Positions 25,633 to 33,145 of a stretch of DNA of 43,227 nucleotides are shown here, one piece after another. The position numbers and the translations under genes were made by a program. Numbering within the stretch: the first letter of the stretch is position 1; the number at the start of each line of letters is the position of its first letter. The DNA comes from JALYUA01 sp038229875 (GTDB taxonomy: Bacteria > Acidobacteriota > Thermoanaerobaculia > UBA5066 > Gp7-AA6), in contig JBBROA010000019.1 in NCBI GenBank assembly GCA_038229875.1, positions 1-43,227 on the forward strand. Reading direction: 5' to 3'. The notes below the pieces were generated by a model that searched no databases, was not told the DNA's origin, and saw only the letters and a program-made list of their open reading frames with translations.

Positions 25633-26665
25633 CGAACGCATCCCGGACGACGCCAGCGAGCAGGCCCTCGACGAGCTCCGCCGCGAGGCGGGCGCACGCG
25701 GCGCCGTTCCTCGCGACGGGATACGCCCGGCGGGTGCGCCGTTTCCGATGCCTTCGCCGTCCGCGGAAACCGGGTACTACGGACTGCCGGTTTTGAAAGA
25801 GCCCACCTGGACGTGGGAGGTCCCGATCTACTTTTTCGTCGGAGGCGCCGCCGGCGCCTGCGCGGCGCTCTCCGCCGCCGCCCGCTGGACCGGGGCCGAC
25901 GCGGCGCTCGTGCGAAAAGCGCGCTGGATCGCGGCGGCCGGCGCCGCGCTCTCACCGCCCCTCCTGATCTCCGATCTCGGCCGTCCCGAGAGATTTCTGA
26001 ACATGCTGCGGGTGGCGAAGATCCGCAGCCCGATGTCCGTGGGCGCCTGGACACTCGTGGCGTTCTCTACCTCCGCCTCCGCCGCCGCGTTCGCGGACCT
26101 CGTGGACCGGCGGCTCGGCGGCAGCGTGCCCGTGCGCGTCCTCGCCGATGCCGCCGGAGCGCTGTCCGCCGTAACGGGTCTCGGGATGGCGACGTACACG
26201 GGCGTCCTCCTCGGCGCGACCGCGATCCCCGCGTGGTACGAGAACGCCGCGGTCCTCCCGGCGCACTTCGCGGCGTCTGCGCTCGGCTCCGCCGTCGGAT
26301 TGATCGAGCTGTCGGGGCGGAGCGACCGGGCGTTGAACGCGCTCGGACTCGCAGCCGCGGCCGCGGAGATCGTCGTCGGCGCGTCGCTCGAGACCCGCCG
26401 CGGGCGCTCGCTCGAGCCCTTGAAGACGGGCCGCGCCGGTGCACTCATCCGCGCCGGCGGCGTCCTGTCGGGACCGCTCGCCTTCGGACTACGTCTCTTC
26501 GGCGGCCGCAGCATCACCATGCGCCGCGCGGCCGGCCTCGCGGCTCTGGCGGGCTCCCTTTGTACGCGCATCGGCTGGGTCGCGGCCGGGCACGTCTCGG
26601 CGCGAGACCCGATTCCGGTGTTGAACGCCGGAGAGGACCGGGACGTTGAAGGAGGGAACGACTGA
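25625..26665 (+). CDS. nrfD: NrfD/PsrC-like membrane subunit of the formate dehydrogenase
   Basis: The protein has 346 aa. A soluble N-terminus (1-55) is followed by about eight membrane helices. Family features are PTWTWEVPIYFFVGGAAGA in the first helix, ISDLGRPERFLNMLRV and SPMSVGAWTLVAFS. These match the NrfD/PsrC/DmsC-like family that passes electrons to menaquinone without haem. E. coli-type formate dehydrogenases use the cytochrome b subunit FdnI instead, so this complex belongs to the NrfD-linked variety. With a catalytic subunit lacking an export signal, it may couple cytoplasmic formate oxidation to the quinone pool. The start was chosen as the last ATG of the 8-bp tandem repeat. Confidence 0.9.
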   Translation: MTRERIPDDASEQALDELRREAGARGAVPRDGIRPAGAPFPMPSPSAETGYYGLPVLKEPTWTWEVPIYFFVGGAAGACAALSAAARWTGADAALVRKARWIAAAGAALSPPLLISDLGRPERFLNMLRVAKIRSPMSVGAWTLVAFSTSASAAAFADLVDRRLGGSVPVRVLADAAGALSAVTGLGMATYTGVLLGATAIPAWYENAAVLPAHFAASALGSAVGLIELSGRSDRALNALGLAAAAAEIVVGASLETRRGRSLEPLKTGRAGALIRAGGVLSGPLAFGLRLFGGRSITMRRAAGLAALAGSLCTRIGWVAAGHVSARDPIPVLNAGEDRDVEGGND

Positions 26666-26730
26666 GGGGTCAGGGGGAGGCGTCGAAAACGTCTAACTCC
26701 AAACTCTCAAACTCTCGACTCTCAACTCCT
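26663..26730. repeat. Dispersed intergenic elements: TGAGGGGTCAGGGG copy 2 and inverted GAGAGTT-type run
   Basis: Positions 26663-26676 repeat the 14 bases at 20143-20156 and include the nrfD-like stop codon. Positions 26701-26730 are a pyrimidine-rich run (ACTCTCAA/ACTCTCGA units); 26710-26724 is the exact inverse of 6126-6140. The two element types stand side by side here. Confidence 0.55.
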
Positions 26731-26769
26731 ACCTCCCGGCCGCTATCATTCGTTCTCCGAGGAGGGGTC

Positions 26770-27561
26770 ATGCCGGAGTACCTGCACCCGGGCGTTTACC
26801 TGGAAGAGACATCCGCACCACCGAGCCCCATACCAGGCGTTCCGACCTCGACGGGGGCTTTCACGCTCGAGGCCCTGCGCGTCGATCTGGAGAGGGTCCT
26901 CCGAGCTCGCGTGCCGGACTGGACCGGCGGGCAGAACTCCGACCCGGGCGTCACGATCGTCGAGTTGTTCGCGTTTCTCGCGGAGACCCTTCTCACGAGC
27001 GACACGGTCTTGACGGACGAAGGCCGGGGAGCCGCTCGCCGCGCCTCGGCAGCCCTCTCCGCCCTCGCCCGGACAGGAGCTCGTGAACCGGCCTGCCACG
27101 ATCCGCTGACCCGTCCCGTGTTCTTCGCCGGGCGGCTCCTCGACCCGGCCACGCTCACCGCGGAACAGGACTACCACCGCGAGAAGCTTCGCCGCCATAA
27201 CCGGGCCGTGCTCGGCTACGGGACCGTCTCGGGCCTCGAGATTCGCGTCGACGACGCCGATTCGGGACCCGCGTCGATCGCGATCGAGGCGGGGCTGGCG
27301 ATCGACCGGGCGGGAGAAGAAATCTCGCTTCCGTACGCCCTGCGTCTGCCGCTTCCCCCAGACGGAGACGCCGAGTTCGTCAGTCTGCGTTTCTGGGAGC
27401 ATCCGTCGGGGCTCGCTGGAGAAATCGAGGAGGCCTGCCTCATCGCGATCCATCCGCACGTTCCCCCCGGAGCCGTTCCCCTGGCGCACCTGCTGCGATC
27501 AACGGCCGGCTGGCGCCTCGATCCAGACTACGTCCGGCCCCGAGTGTCAAAAGGGTTATGA
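26770..27561 (+). CDS. Orphan mosaic protein with contractile-tail-like modules
   Basis: The protein has 263 aa, apparently built of three pieces. Residues 1-32 (PEYLHPGVYLEET, GVPTSTGAF) look like the N-terminus of contractile phage-tail or injection-system sheath proteins. Residues about 36-76 (VPDWTGGQNSDPGVTIVELF) resemble the start of baseplate-assembly proteins of such systems. Residues about 112-235 (FFAGRLLDPATLTAEQDYHR, RRHNRAVLGYGTVSGLEI, AGLAIDRAGEEISLP) resemble a domain found in proteins encoded near such systems. No tube, spike, full sheath or AAA+ ATPase gene is in the window. The end, shortly before a thioredoxin reductase remnant, may be truncated. A GAGGAGG site stands before the ATG. 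It may be a decayed remnant or a stand-alone scaffold; function unknown. Confidence 0.6.
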   Translation: MPEYLHPGVYLEETSAPPSPIPGVPTSTGAFTLEALRVDLERVLRARVPDWTGGQNSDPGVTIVELFAFLAETLLTSDTVLTDEGRGAARRASAALSALARTGAREPACHDPLTRPVFFAGRLLDPATLTAEQDYHREKLRRHNRAVLGYGTVSGLEIRVDDADSGPASIAIEAGLAIDRAGEEISLPYALRLPLPPDGDAEFVSLRFWEHPSGLAGEIEEACLIAIHPHVPPGAVPLAHLLRSTAGWRLDPDYVRPRVSKGL

Positions 27562-27590
27562 GGCAGTCGCCGCAGCGGAGCACCGCGTGA

Positions 27591-27851
27591 CCGATGACCG
27601 GACAGGAGCTCGCGAGGCGGGCGCTCGTCCAGGCCGAGAAGTTCGGCGCGGAGCTCACCGTCGCTCGAACCGCCGTGCGCCTCGCTTGTGAGTGTGAGCG
27701 GCGCCCGTTCCGGGTCGAGCTCGGCCCGGGCGTGTCCGTTCAGGCGCGCACGGTCGTGATCGCCACGGGCGCAAAGTACCGCAAGCCCGCGGCCGCGGTC
27801 GGCGAGGGCTCGGTCTGCATCCAGCTCGTGCACAAGGTGCTCGCCGAATAG
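27591..27851 (+). pseudogene. Thioredoxin-reductase-like remnant with internal deletion
   Basis: An 85-codon frame from ATG 27594, with an in-frame TGA just before it at 27588-27590. Residues 1-64 (TGQELARRALVQAEKFGAEL, ARTVVIATGAKYRKP) match the mid-N-terminal part of FAD-dependent thioredoxin reductases of the fused-regulator type, including the ATGAxYR segment. Residues 68-85 (AVGEGSVCIQLVHKVLAE) match the extreme C-terminus of the same family (SAVGEGS...VHxxLA). The NADPH domain with the CxxC and the FAD GD motif are missing between them, in frame. It cannot be an active reductase. I read it as a degraded gene, consistent with the neighbouring truncated tail-like protein. Confidence 0.7.
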
Positions 27852-27900
27852 GCGGAGACGGCCCCTCGACCGACAGGGAGGAACGCTGAAGGCTCCCGCG

Positions 27901-29508
27901 ATGACGAGATCTCGACCGCCGCGCCAGGGCGGATCCGCCTCGGCCTGGGTCCTCGCCGCCACGATCCTCGGATCGAGCATGGCGTTCATCGACGGAACCG
28001 TCGTCAACGTGGCGCTCCCCGCAATCCAGGCGGAATTTCGCGCCACTCTCGTCGACGTGCAGTGGATCGTCGAGGCGTACGCGCTTCTCCTCGCCGCGCT
28101 TCTTCTGGCGGGTGGCTCGCTCGGAGACCGGTTCGGCCGCCGCCGTGTTTTTGCCGCCGGAACACTTCTCTTCGCCGGAGCGTCGGTGTGGTGCGGGCTC
28201 GCTCCCGATGTGCGCCACCTCATCGCCGCGCGAGCGGTCCAGGGCGCGGGCGGCGCGCTGCTCGTCCCGGGCAGCCTCGCAATTCTCGCTTCATCTTTTT
28301 CGGACCGGGAACGCGGGCGCGCGATCGGAACCTGGTCAGGATTCACCGCAATCACGGCCGCCGCCGGTCCCGTTCTCGGCGGCTGGCTGATCGATCACCT
28401 GTCGTGGCGGTGGGCTTTTTTCATCAACGTGCCTCTCGCCGCCGCCGTCCTCGCCATCACGTTCTGGAGGGTGCCGGAGAGCCGCGACGAGGCGGCGAAG
28501 GGACGCGTGGACTGGCCCGGAGCCACTCTCGCCACTCTCGGACTCGGCGGTCTCGTCTACGCGCTCATCGAATCCTCCGATCTCGGGTGGAGGCATCCGG
28601 CCGTGCTGGGTGCGCTTGCGGGAGGCGTGCTCTCGATCGCTCTGTTTGTCCTTGTCGAGCACCGCGCGGAGGACCCAATGCTCCCGATGACGCTGTTTTA
28701 CTCGCGCGACTTCACGGGAGCGAACCTCCTGACGCTCTTTCTCTATACCGCCTTGTCCGGGGTCTTCTTCTTCCTGCCTCTCAACCTGATCCAGGTCCAG
28801 GGCTACACGGCGGCAAGGGCCGGCGCGGCCCTCCTGCCCTTTATCCTCCTCATGTTCCTGCTCTCCCGCTGGTCCGGGGGCCTCTTCGACCGGATCGGGG
28901 CCAGGATCCCGCTCGTCGCGGGACCCACGATCGCCGCGGCGGGGTTTGCCCTGTTCGCGCTGCCGGGCGTCGGCGGGAGCTACTGGACGACGTTTTTCCC
29001 GGCGATGGTCGTGCTCGGACTCGGCATGGCCACGAGCGTCGCTCCGTTGACCACCACGGTGATGAGCTCCGTCGAGAGCCGTCACGCCGGGGCGGCATCG
29101 GGGATCAACAACGCGGTCTCACGCACGGCGGGTCTGCTCTCGGTCGCCGTGCTGTCTATCGTGATGCTGTCCGAGTACCGGCAGGGGCTCCACGCCCGGC
29201 TTTCCGCCTCGCGCGTCCCGTCGCGGGTCGCCGCCGCGATCGAGAGTCAGTCGACGAGGCTGGCCGCGATCGAGCTCCCCGCCGGCCTTCCGTCCGCCGA
29301 GCGGGTCCGCGCTCGAGGAGCGATCACGTCCGCGTTTCTCGGCGGCTTCCGCCGGGTCATGCTCATCGGAGCGGGACTGGCGCTCCTCGCCGCGCTCACC
29401 GCGCTCGCCCTGATCCGGGGGAAGGCGCCGCGGTCCCGGCGCGGTCGAGAGGTGTCGGCCAGCGAACGCGGAAGATCGGTCAGCGAACGCGGGAAAGAGG
29501 CTAGCTAA
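27901..29508 (+). CDS. MFS drug exporter, DHA2 (EmrB/QacA) family
   Basis: The protein has 535 aa with about 14 membrane helices. Marks of the DHA2 family are motif D1 in helix 1 (SSMAFIDGTVVNVALPAIQ), motif A in loop 2-3 (GGSLGDRFGRRRVF), motif B (ARAVQGAGGALLVPGS) and motif C in helix 5 (AAGPVLGGWLIDHLSWRW). It would export hydrophobic toxic compounds in exchange for protons. The cytoplasmic tail carries SERG repeats coded by a 21-bp tandem repeat (29461-29523), whose third copy holds the TAA stop. The stop overlaps that of the convergent ACT gene. No regulator gene is adjacent. Confidence 0.92.
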   Translation: MTRSRPPRQGGSASAWVLAATILGSSMAFIDGTVVNVALPAIQAEFRATLVDVQWIVEAYALLLAALLLAGGSLGDRFGRRRVFAAGTLLFAGASVWCGLAPDVRHLIAARAVQGAGGALLVPGSLAILASSFSDRERGRAIGTWSGFTAITAAAGPVLGGWLIDHLSWRWAFFINVPLAAAVLAITFWRVPESRDEAAKGRVDWPGATLATLGLGGLVYALIESSDLGWRHPAVLGALAGGVLSIALFVLVEHRAEDPMLPMTLFYSRDFTGANLLTLFLYTALSGVFFFLPLNLIQVQGYTAARAGAALLPFILLMFLLSRWSGGLFDRIGARIPLVAGPTIAAAGFALFALPGVGGSYWTTFFPAMVVLGLGMATSVAPLTTTVMSSVESRHAGAASGINNAVSRTAGLLSVAVLSIVMLSEYRQGLHARLSASRVPSRVAAAIESQSTRLAAIELPAGLPSAERVRARGAITSAFLGGFRRVMLIGAGLALLAALTALALIRGKAPRSRRGREVSASERGRSVSERGKEAS

Positions 29509-29523
29509 CGCGGGAGAGACGCT
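29461..29523 (+). repeat. Three copies of a 21-bp repeat containing two convergent stop codons
   Basis: The core AGCGAACGCGG occurs at 29461, 29482 and, changed to AGCTAACGCGG, at 29503. In the MFS frame the copies read SERG, SERG and S-stop. The TAA (29506-29508) and the minus-strand TAG of the ACT gene (29505-29507) both lie in copy 3. Confidence 0.75.
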
Positions 29524-29900
29524 GTCCACTCTTCAGATACTCGCCGCCCCCGTTCGACGTCATCGACCACCAGAATCAGGCGGTTCTCGTGGTCGCTGTA
29601 GAGCACCTCGATGTTGACGCCGGCATCCGCCATCCGCCGGCAGATCGCGCCGAGCTGGCCCGGCTTTGCCTGGTCGAGCCGCTGGACCAGCACCTCGCGG
29701 TCCCCGAGCACCTCGATCCCGCCGGCCGCGAGAGCCTTCCGGGCGGCGGCGGCGTTCTCCACGAGAAAGTGCGCGATCCCTCCGTCTCCGACGGCGAAGG
29801 CTCCGCCCCCCTCGACGCTGACCCCGGCCCCGCCGAGGGTCTCTCAAATCTCGGCGAGGGCACCGGGTCGATGTTTCAGCCGAATCGCGAGGTCCCTCAT
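29505..29900 (-). pseudogene. ACT-domain protein with in-frame TGA at codon 19
   Basis: From ATG 29900 the frame reads MRDLAIRLKHRPGALAEI, then TGA (29844-29846), then ETLGGAGVSVEGGGAF and on without a break to TAG at 29505. Ignoring the stop, this is 131 codons forming two ACT modules: RPGALAEI...TLGGAGVSVEG and KPGQLGAICRRMADAGVNIE followed by LYSDHENRLILVVDD. ACT domains bind amino acids and regulate metabolic enzymes; short stand-alone versions are common. The position after AEI is a small residue in relatives as I know them, so a GGA or CGA codon mutated to TGA is likely. Without readthrough, translation could restart at an internal GTG near 29762 and yield only the second module. Selenocysteine is unlikely because no SECIS hairpin follows. 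Confidence 0.65.
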
Positions 29901-30042
29901 CGTCGGCCCTCCAGAATCAGTCAAAGTCCTCGTTCAAATTCCTCTCATCGACCGAACCCTTCCTCCTCCCGCGTCGCCGAGGCGGACGTCTCTCGGTCCC
30001 TGAGGGAAAGGTGTTCCGCCGCGCGCGGGGCGGACGCCGCCG

Positions 30043-31197
30043 CTAGTTCGGGGCGGAGCTTCGGGTGAGATCGCCGGGTTCGTCCGGCCTTTTGACAACC
30101 GCGCTGCGCGAAACCGGGACGGTGAAGCGGAAGGTGCTCCCCTGCCCTGCCTCGCTCTCCGCCCAGATTTTCCCGCGGTGCGCTTCGACGATGCAGCGCG
30201 AGATATAGAGGCCGAGTCCGACGCCCCTCTGATCGTTCTTCCCGACCTGCCAGAAGCGCTCGAACACGGCCTCGAGCATCCTGGCCGGGATGCCGACGCC
30301 CGTGTCATGGATGGAGACATGGACTTCGTCCGCAACGCGTTCGACGCGAATTCGGACCTGGCCGCCCCCCGCGGTGAACTTGATCGAGTTCGAGAGGAGA
30401 TTCGCGAGCACCTGCAGCATCCGGTCGTGGTCGAACTCCGCGACCGTGGAATCCCCGACGATCTCGCTCTGAAGCGAGAGCCCCTTCGCGCTTGCCGCCG
30501 CCGTGAACATATCGAGCGCCTCCGCGACGAGCGCGGACCAGTCGCCGCGAGTCAACGCGATCGCGAGACGCCCGGCGTCGATGCTCGCGACGTCGACCAG
30601 GTCCCCGATCAGCCGTTCCATCCGCGTGCAGTAGCGTTGGATTCGAGCCGTTTCCAGGAGGGTCTCCCTGCGCTCGATGCCCTGCACCGCGCACGCCGAC
30701 AGTTGTTCCGTGCTCACGGCGATCCCGCCGAGGAGATTTCGAAGGTCGTGACTGACGATGCTGAGAAAATCGTCGCGGTTGGCGAGCGCGTCGTCGGAGC
30801 GTTCCCGCTCTGTCAGCAGGTACCTGTCCGTTTTGTCCCGCTCGAGCGGCGCCAGCAACCAGCGGGCTCGCGCGCTCGCGGCGCGTTCGCGTTGAAGGAC
30901 CTGGTCGGCGGCCTCGCGCTCATCGCGAAGAGCTTCGCCCTGCACAACGCGCTCTTCCGCGACGATCGTTGCGGTTTGGGGAGCGGGCGCCATCTCATGA
31001 AGCTTTCCGTCCGCTCGCTTTCTCGCGGCGGTCAGGACGGCGTCCGCCTGCTCCCGCGCGTGCTGCACGAGCAGATCGGCGTCGGTTTCCACCGCGGCCT
31101 GCCGTTCGAGGAGCGCGAGGTCGGCCGTCTCCCGCTCGGCGCGCAGACTCTCGTCCGTCTGCTCGCGCTCTTCCTCCGGTGTTTTCGCGCTGAGCAC
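30043..31197 (-). CDS. Soluble sensor histidine kinase with long coiled-coil N-terminus
   Basis: The protein has 384 aa from a GTG at 31197. Residues 1-145 are highly charged and helical (EEEREQTDESLRAERETA, QREREAASARARW-like heptads), predicted coiled coil, with no membrane segment and no PAS or GAF signature. The HisKA domain has the phospho-acceptor in FLSIVSHDLRNLLGG (His about 156). The HATPase domain has the N box (VLANLLSNSIKFT), G1 (DTGVGIP), F box (FERFWQV) and G2 (GVGLGLYISR). It autophosphorylates on His and would pass the phosphate to a response regulator, but none is encoded in the window, so it is an orphan kinase. The signal may reach it through the coiled coil. It is 69 bp downstream of the paralogue pair and possibly co-transcribed with it. 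Confidence 0.92.
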   Translation of the reverse strand: MLSAKTPEEEREQTDESLRAERETADLALLERQAAVETDADLLVQHAREQADAVLTAARKRADGKLHEMAPAPQTATIVAEERVVQGEALRDEREAADQVLQRERAASARARWLLAPLERDKTDRYLLTERERSDDALANRDDFLSIVSHDLRNLLGGIAVSTEQLSACAVQGIERRETLLETARIQRYCTRMERLIGDLVDVASIDAGRLAIALTRGDWSALVAEALDMFTAAASAKGLSLQSEIVGDSTVAEFDHDRMLQVLANLLSNSIKFTAGGGQVRIRVERVADEVHVSIHDTGVGIPARMLEAVFERFWQVGKNDQRGVGLGLYISRCIVEAHRGKIWAESEAGQGSTFRFTVPVSRSAVVKRPDEPGDLTRSSAPN

Positions 31198-31266
31198 CTC
31201 CGTACTGTACCAGCCGCCCCTGCCGCCGGAGTGTCTGCCCGCCGGGGGTCCGCGCGTGTCCGCCGG

Positions 31267-32211
31267 TCAGGGAAGCTTGACGTCCGCGAGCGAGAACGGA
31301 ATCTCGGCAAACGACTTCGAGGTCTTCAATCGGACCAGCAGATTGGCGTTTGCCGGGATGGGCTCGAACATCCGGATGATCCGAAATCCTTCGAGGTTGG
31401 TCGTGGCGTAGGAGGAGATTGGAGTCCCATCCGGCGCGGCGAGCTCGAACGAGAAGATCTTTTCGCCGGGGTCGTCCACCTTCAGGATGAGGTCGTTCTC
31501 TCCGACGGTGGAGAACAGGCTCTCGATGGTGCTGACGAGCATGTCGGCGATTCCCTCGGCCAGCCCTTCGACACCGTCCTTTTTTTTCTTCCCTGCCTGC
31601 GACTTCTTCTTCGCCTCGGCTTCTTTCTTCTCCCGTTCGAGCCCGGCCTTCGAGAGAGGCCGGACACGGACCTTCAGGCTCGCCAGGGCCGCAACCGCGA
31701 GAGGCTTGTCTTTCCTGGAGAGGATCCGGTCGATCTTCACGGTCGCGGCCGGGTCTCGCGAGGGCAGATACATCTCGACAGCTCCTTCGACGGCCGAGAG
31801 CGCCTTCGCTTTTCGCGAGGGGCTTCCGAGATCGAGCTGCGGCGTCACCAGCCCGTCTCCGCGGGCCTCCTGCCATCCGCGCACCATCGACGTCTCCGCC
31901 ACACTCCTGCCGGTATCGTCCACCGCCCGCGTGACGCGCGGTCGAGCGGCCTTGACCGCGCGCGCGTCCTCGCCCTGGAGCACGAGGGAAACCGTGAGCG
32001 ACGAATGCGGAAAGTCCGCCGTCGTGCGCCGGTCAAGAAGGGATTCGACGGAGACCTCGACTTTCGGGGCGGCGGTCGCCGTCGCGGTGCCGGTCGAGGG
32101 GCGTTCTTTTCTCCCCGGGGCCGCGGAGCCCGACATCGCAGTCGCAAAGACGAGGACCGCCACCGCGGCGGTCGATCGAGCCCGATCGATCGAGGCGGAT
32201 GGGTGGCTCAC
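31267..32211 (-). CDS. Unknown exported protein, paralogue B of a tandem pair
   Basis: The protein has 314 aa from a GTG at 32211 that overlaps the preceding stop (GTGA). A signal peptide (STAAVAVLVFATAMSGSAA) is followed by a Thr/Ala linker and a beta-rich body. A Lys/Glu-rich helix (KAGLEREKKEAEAKKK, KKKK) splits the body into two parts. The second part (LILKVDDPGEKIFSFELAAP, then MFEPIPANANLLVRLKTSK) resembles the end of paralogue A. The very end (FAEIPFSLADVKLP) lines up with VVTVPLNFKEVALP there. I recognise no known family. It probably acts in the envelope together with paralogue A. A membrane helix after the signal is not visible. Confidence 0.75.
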   Translation of the reverse strand: MSHPSASIDRARSTAAVAVLVFATAMSGSAAPGRKERPSTGTATATAAPKVEVSVESLLDRRTTADFPHSSLTVSLVLQGEDARAVKAARPRVTRAVDDTGRSVAETSMVRGWQEARGDGLVTPQLDLGSPSRKAKALSAVEGAVEMYLPSRDPAATVKIDRILSRKDKPLAVAALASLKVRVRPLSKAGLEREKKEAEAKKKSQAGKKKKDGVEGLAEGIADMLVSTIESLFSTVGENDLILKVDDPGEKIFSFELAAPDGTPISSYATTNLEGFRIIRMFEPIPANANLLVRLKTSKSFAEIPFSLADVKLP

Positions 32212-33089
32212 GGGAGTGCGACCTCCTTGAAGTTGAGCGGAACCGTGACGACGGATTTCGACGTGCGCATCGTGACGAGGAGCGCGGCGTCCGCGGGAGG
32301 TTTCTCGGCGAGTTCGATCTTGAACAGTTTGACCTCCTTCGCCCCGGAGCTGCCCCGGCTGGGGGCGCGCAGCTCCGTGCCGTCCGCCGCCACGACGTCG
32401 ATCGAGATGATCCGGCCCTCGGGGTCCTTCGTCTCGACCAGGATGCTGTTCTCCCCGGGCTCCTCGCCGCCGAGAGCGGAGAGCGCCTCGAACATCTTGA
32501 TCGCCTGCTGGATCTCCGCCTCCGAGGCCCCGTGCTTCTTCCCCTCGGCCTTGATGTCTTCGGGGCTCGGCCGGTTCTTGCGCTCGCGCTCCTTGTAAGC
32601 CGACGCGGAGAGCGGGGTGACCTCGACCTTCGCCGACTTCAGCGCCGAGCTCGAGACCGGTTTGTCGAGCCGCCCCAGAAATCCTTCGAAGCGCTGCCTC
32701 GTGCTGGCGTCGCGTGCCGGAATGAAGAGCTCGACCTCTCCCGAAACATCGACGGTCGAAGCGTCCCGGCTCGGGCTCGAGAGCCGGAGGCGCGGCTCCG
32801 GGTGGCGGTCGGGAGCGAACTCCTCGAAGTCGCGCTTGTCGTCTTTCGACGCCTTGTAGAGGCTCGTGCCGCGGTCGTCGCGCGCGGACTTCACGCGCCA
32901 GCGAATTGCCTTGACGTCCGCGAGTGATCCGCCCGTCAGCTTCAGGCCGATCGACAGACCGCCCCCGCGGGCGTCGGACGCGCGCTCGTCCTCGACAGCG
33001 CCCGGAGCGACCTTGACGTCGTCGGCCGCAGGAAGAGAGGCCGCCGCCAGAAGCCAGAGAACCGCTGCACCCGCGAGTCTTGATCGCAC
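32208..33089 (-). CDS. Unknown exported protein, paralogue A of a tandem pair
   Basis: The protein has 293 aa from a GTG at 33089, preferred over the ATG at 33107 because GGAGGAGGA lies just before it. The signal peptide is LAGAAVLWLLAAASLPA. The architecture mirrors paralogue B: a beta-rich first half with an xPxRD motif (ELFIPARDAST; B has EMYLPSRDPA), then a charged helix (SAYKERERKNRPSPEDIKA). The last third is GENSILVETKDPEGRIISI... and ends LLVTMRTSKSVVTVPLNF. The family is unknown to me. It is translationally coupled to B and lies 57 bp after the TonB-dependent receptor gene on the same strand, so a receptor-linked envelope role is possible but unproven. Confidence 0.78.
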   Translation of the reverse strand: MRSRLAGAAVLWLLAAASLPAADDVKVAPGAVEDERASDARGGGLSIGLKLTGGSLADVKAIRWRVKSARDDRGTSLYKASKDDKRDFEEFAPDRHPEPRLRLSSPSRDASTVDVSGEVELFIPARDASTRQRFEGFLGRLDKPVSSSALKSAKVEVTPLSASAYKERERKNRPSPEDIKAEGKKHGASEAEIQQAIKMFEALSALGGEEPGENSILVETKDPEGRIISIDVVAADGTELRAPSRGSSGAKEVKLFKIELAEKPPADAALLVTMRTSKSVVTVPLNFKEVALP

Positions 33090-33145
33090 GATTCCTCCTC
33101 CGACCACGTTCGGTCTTCAACCCCGAGGGCGTAGCCTGGCCGTTC

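Noticed and set aside
29844..29846. Selenocysteine at the TGA of the ACT gene
   Set aside because: No stem with a GGUCU-type loop follows at the required distance, and ACT domains have no redox residue at this position.
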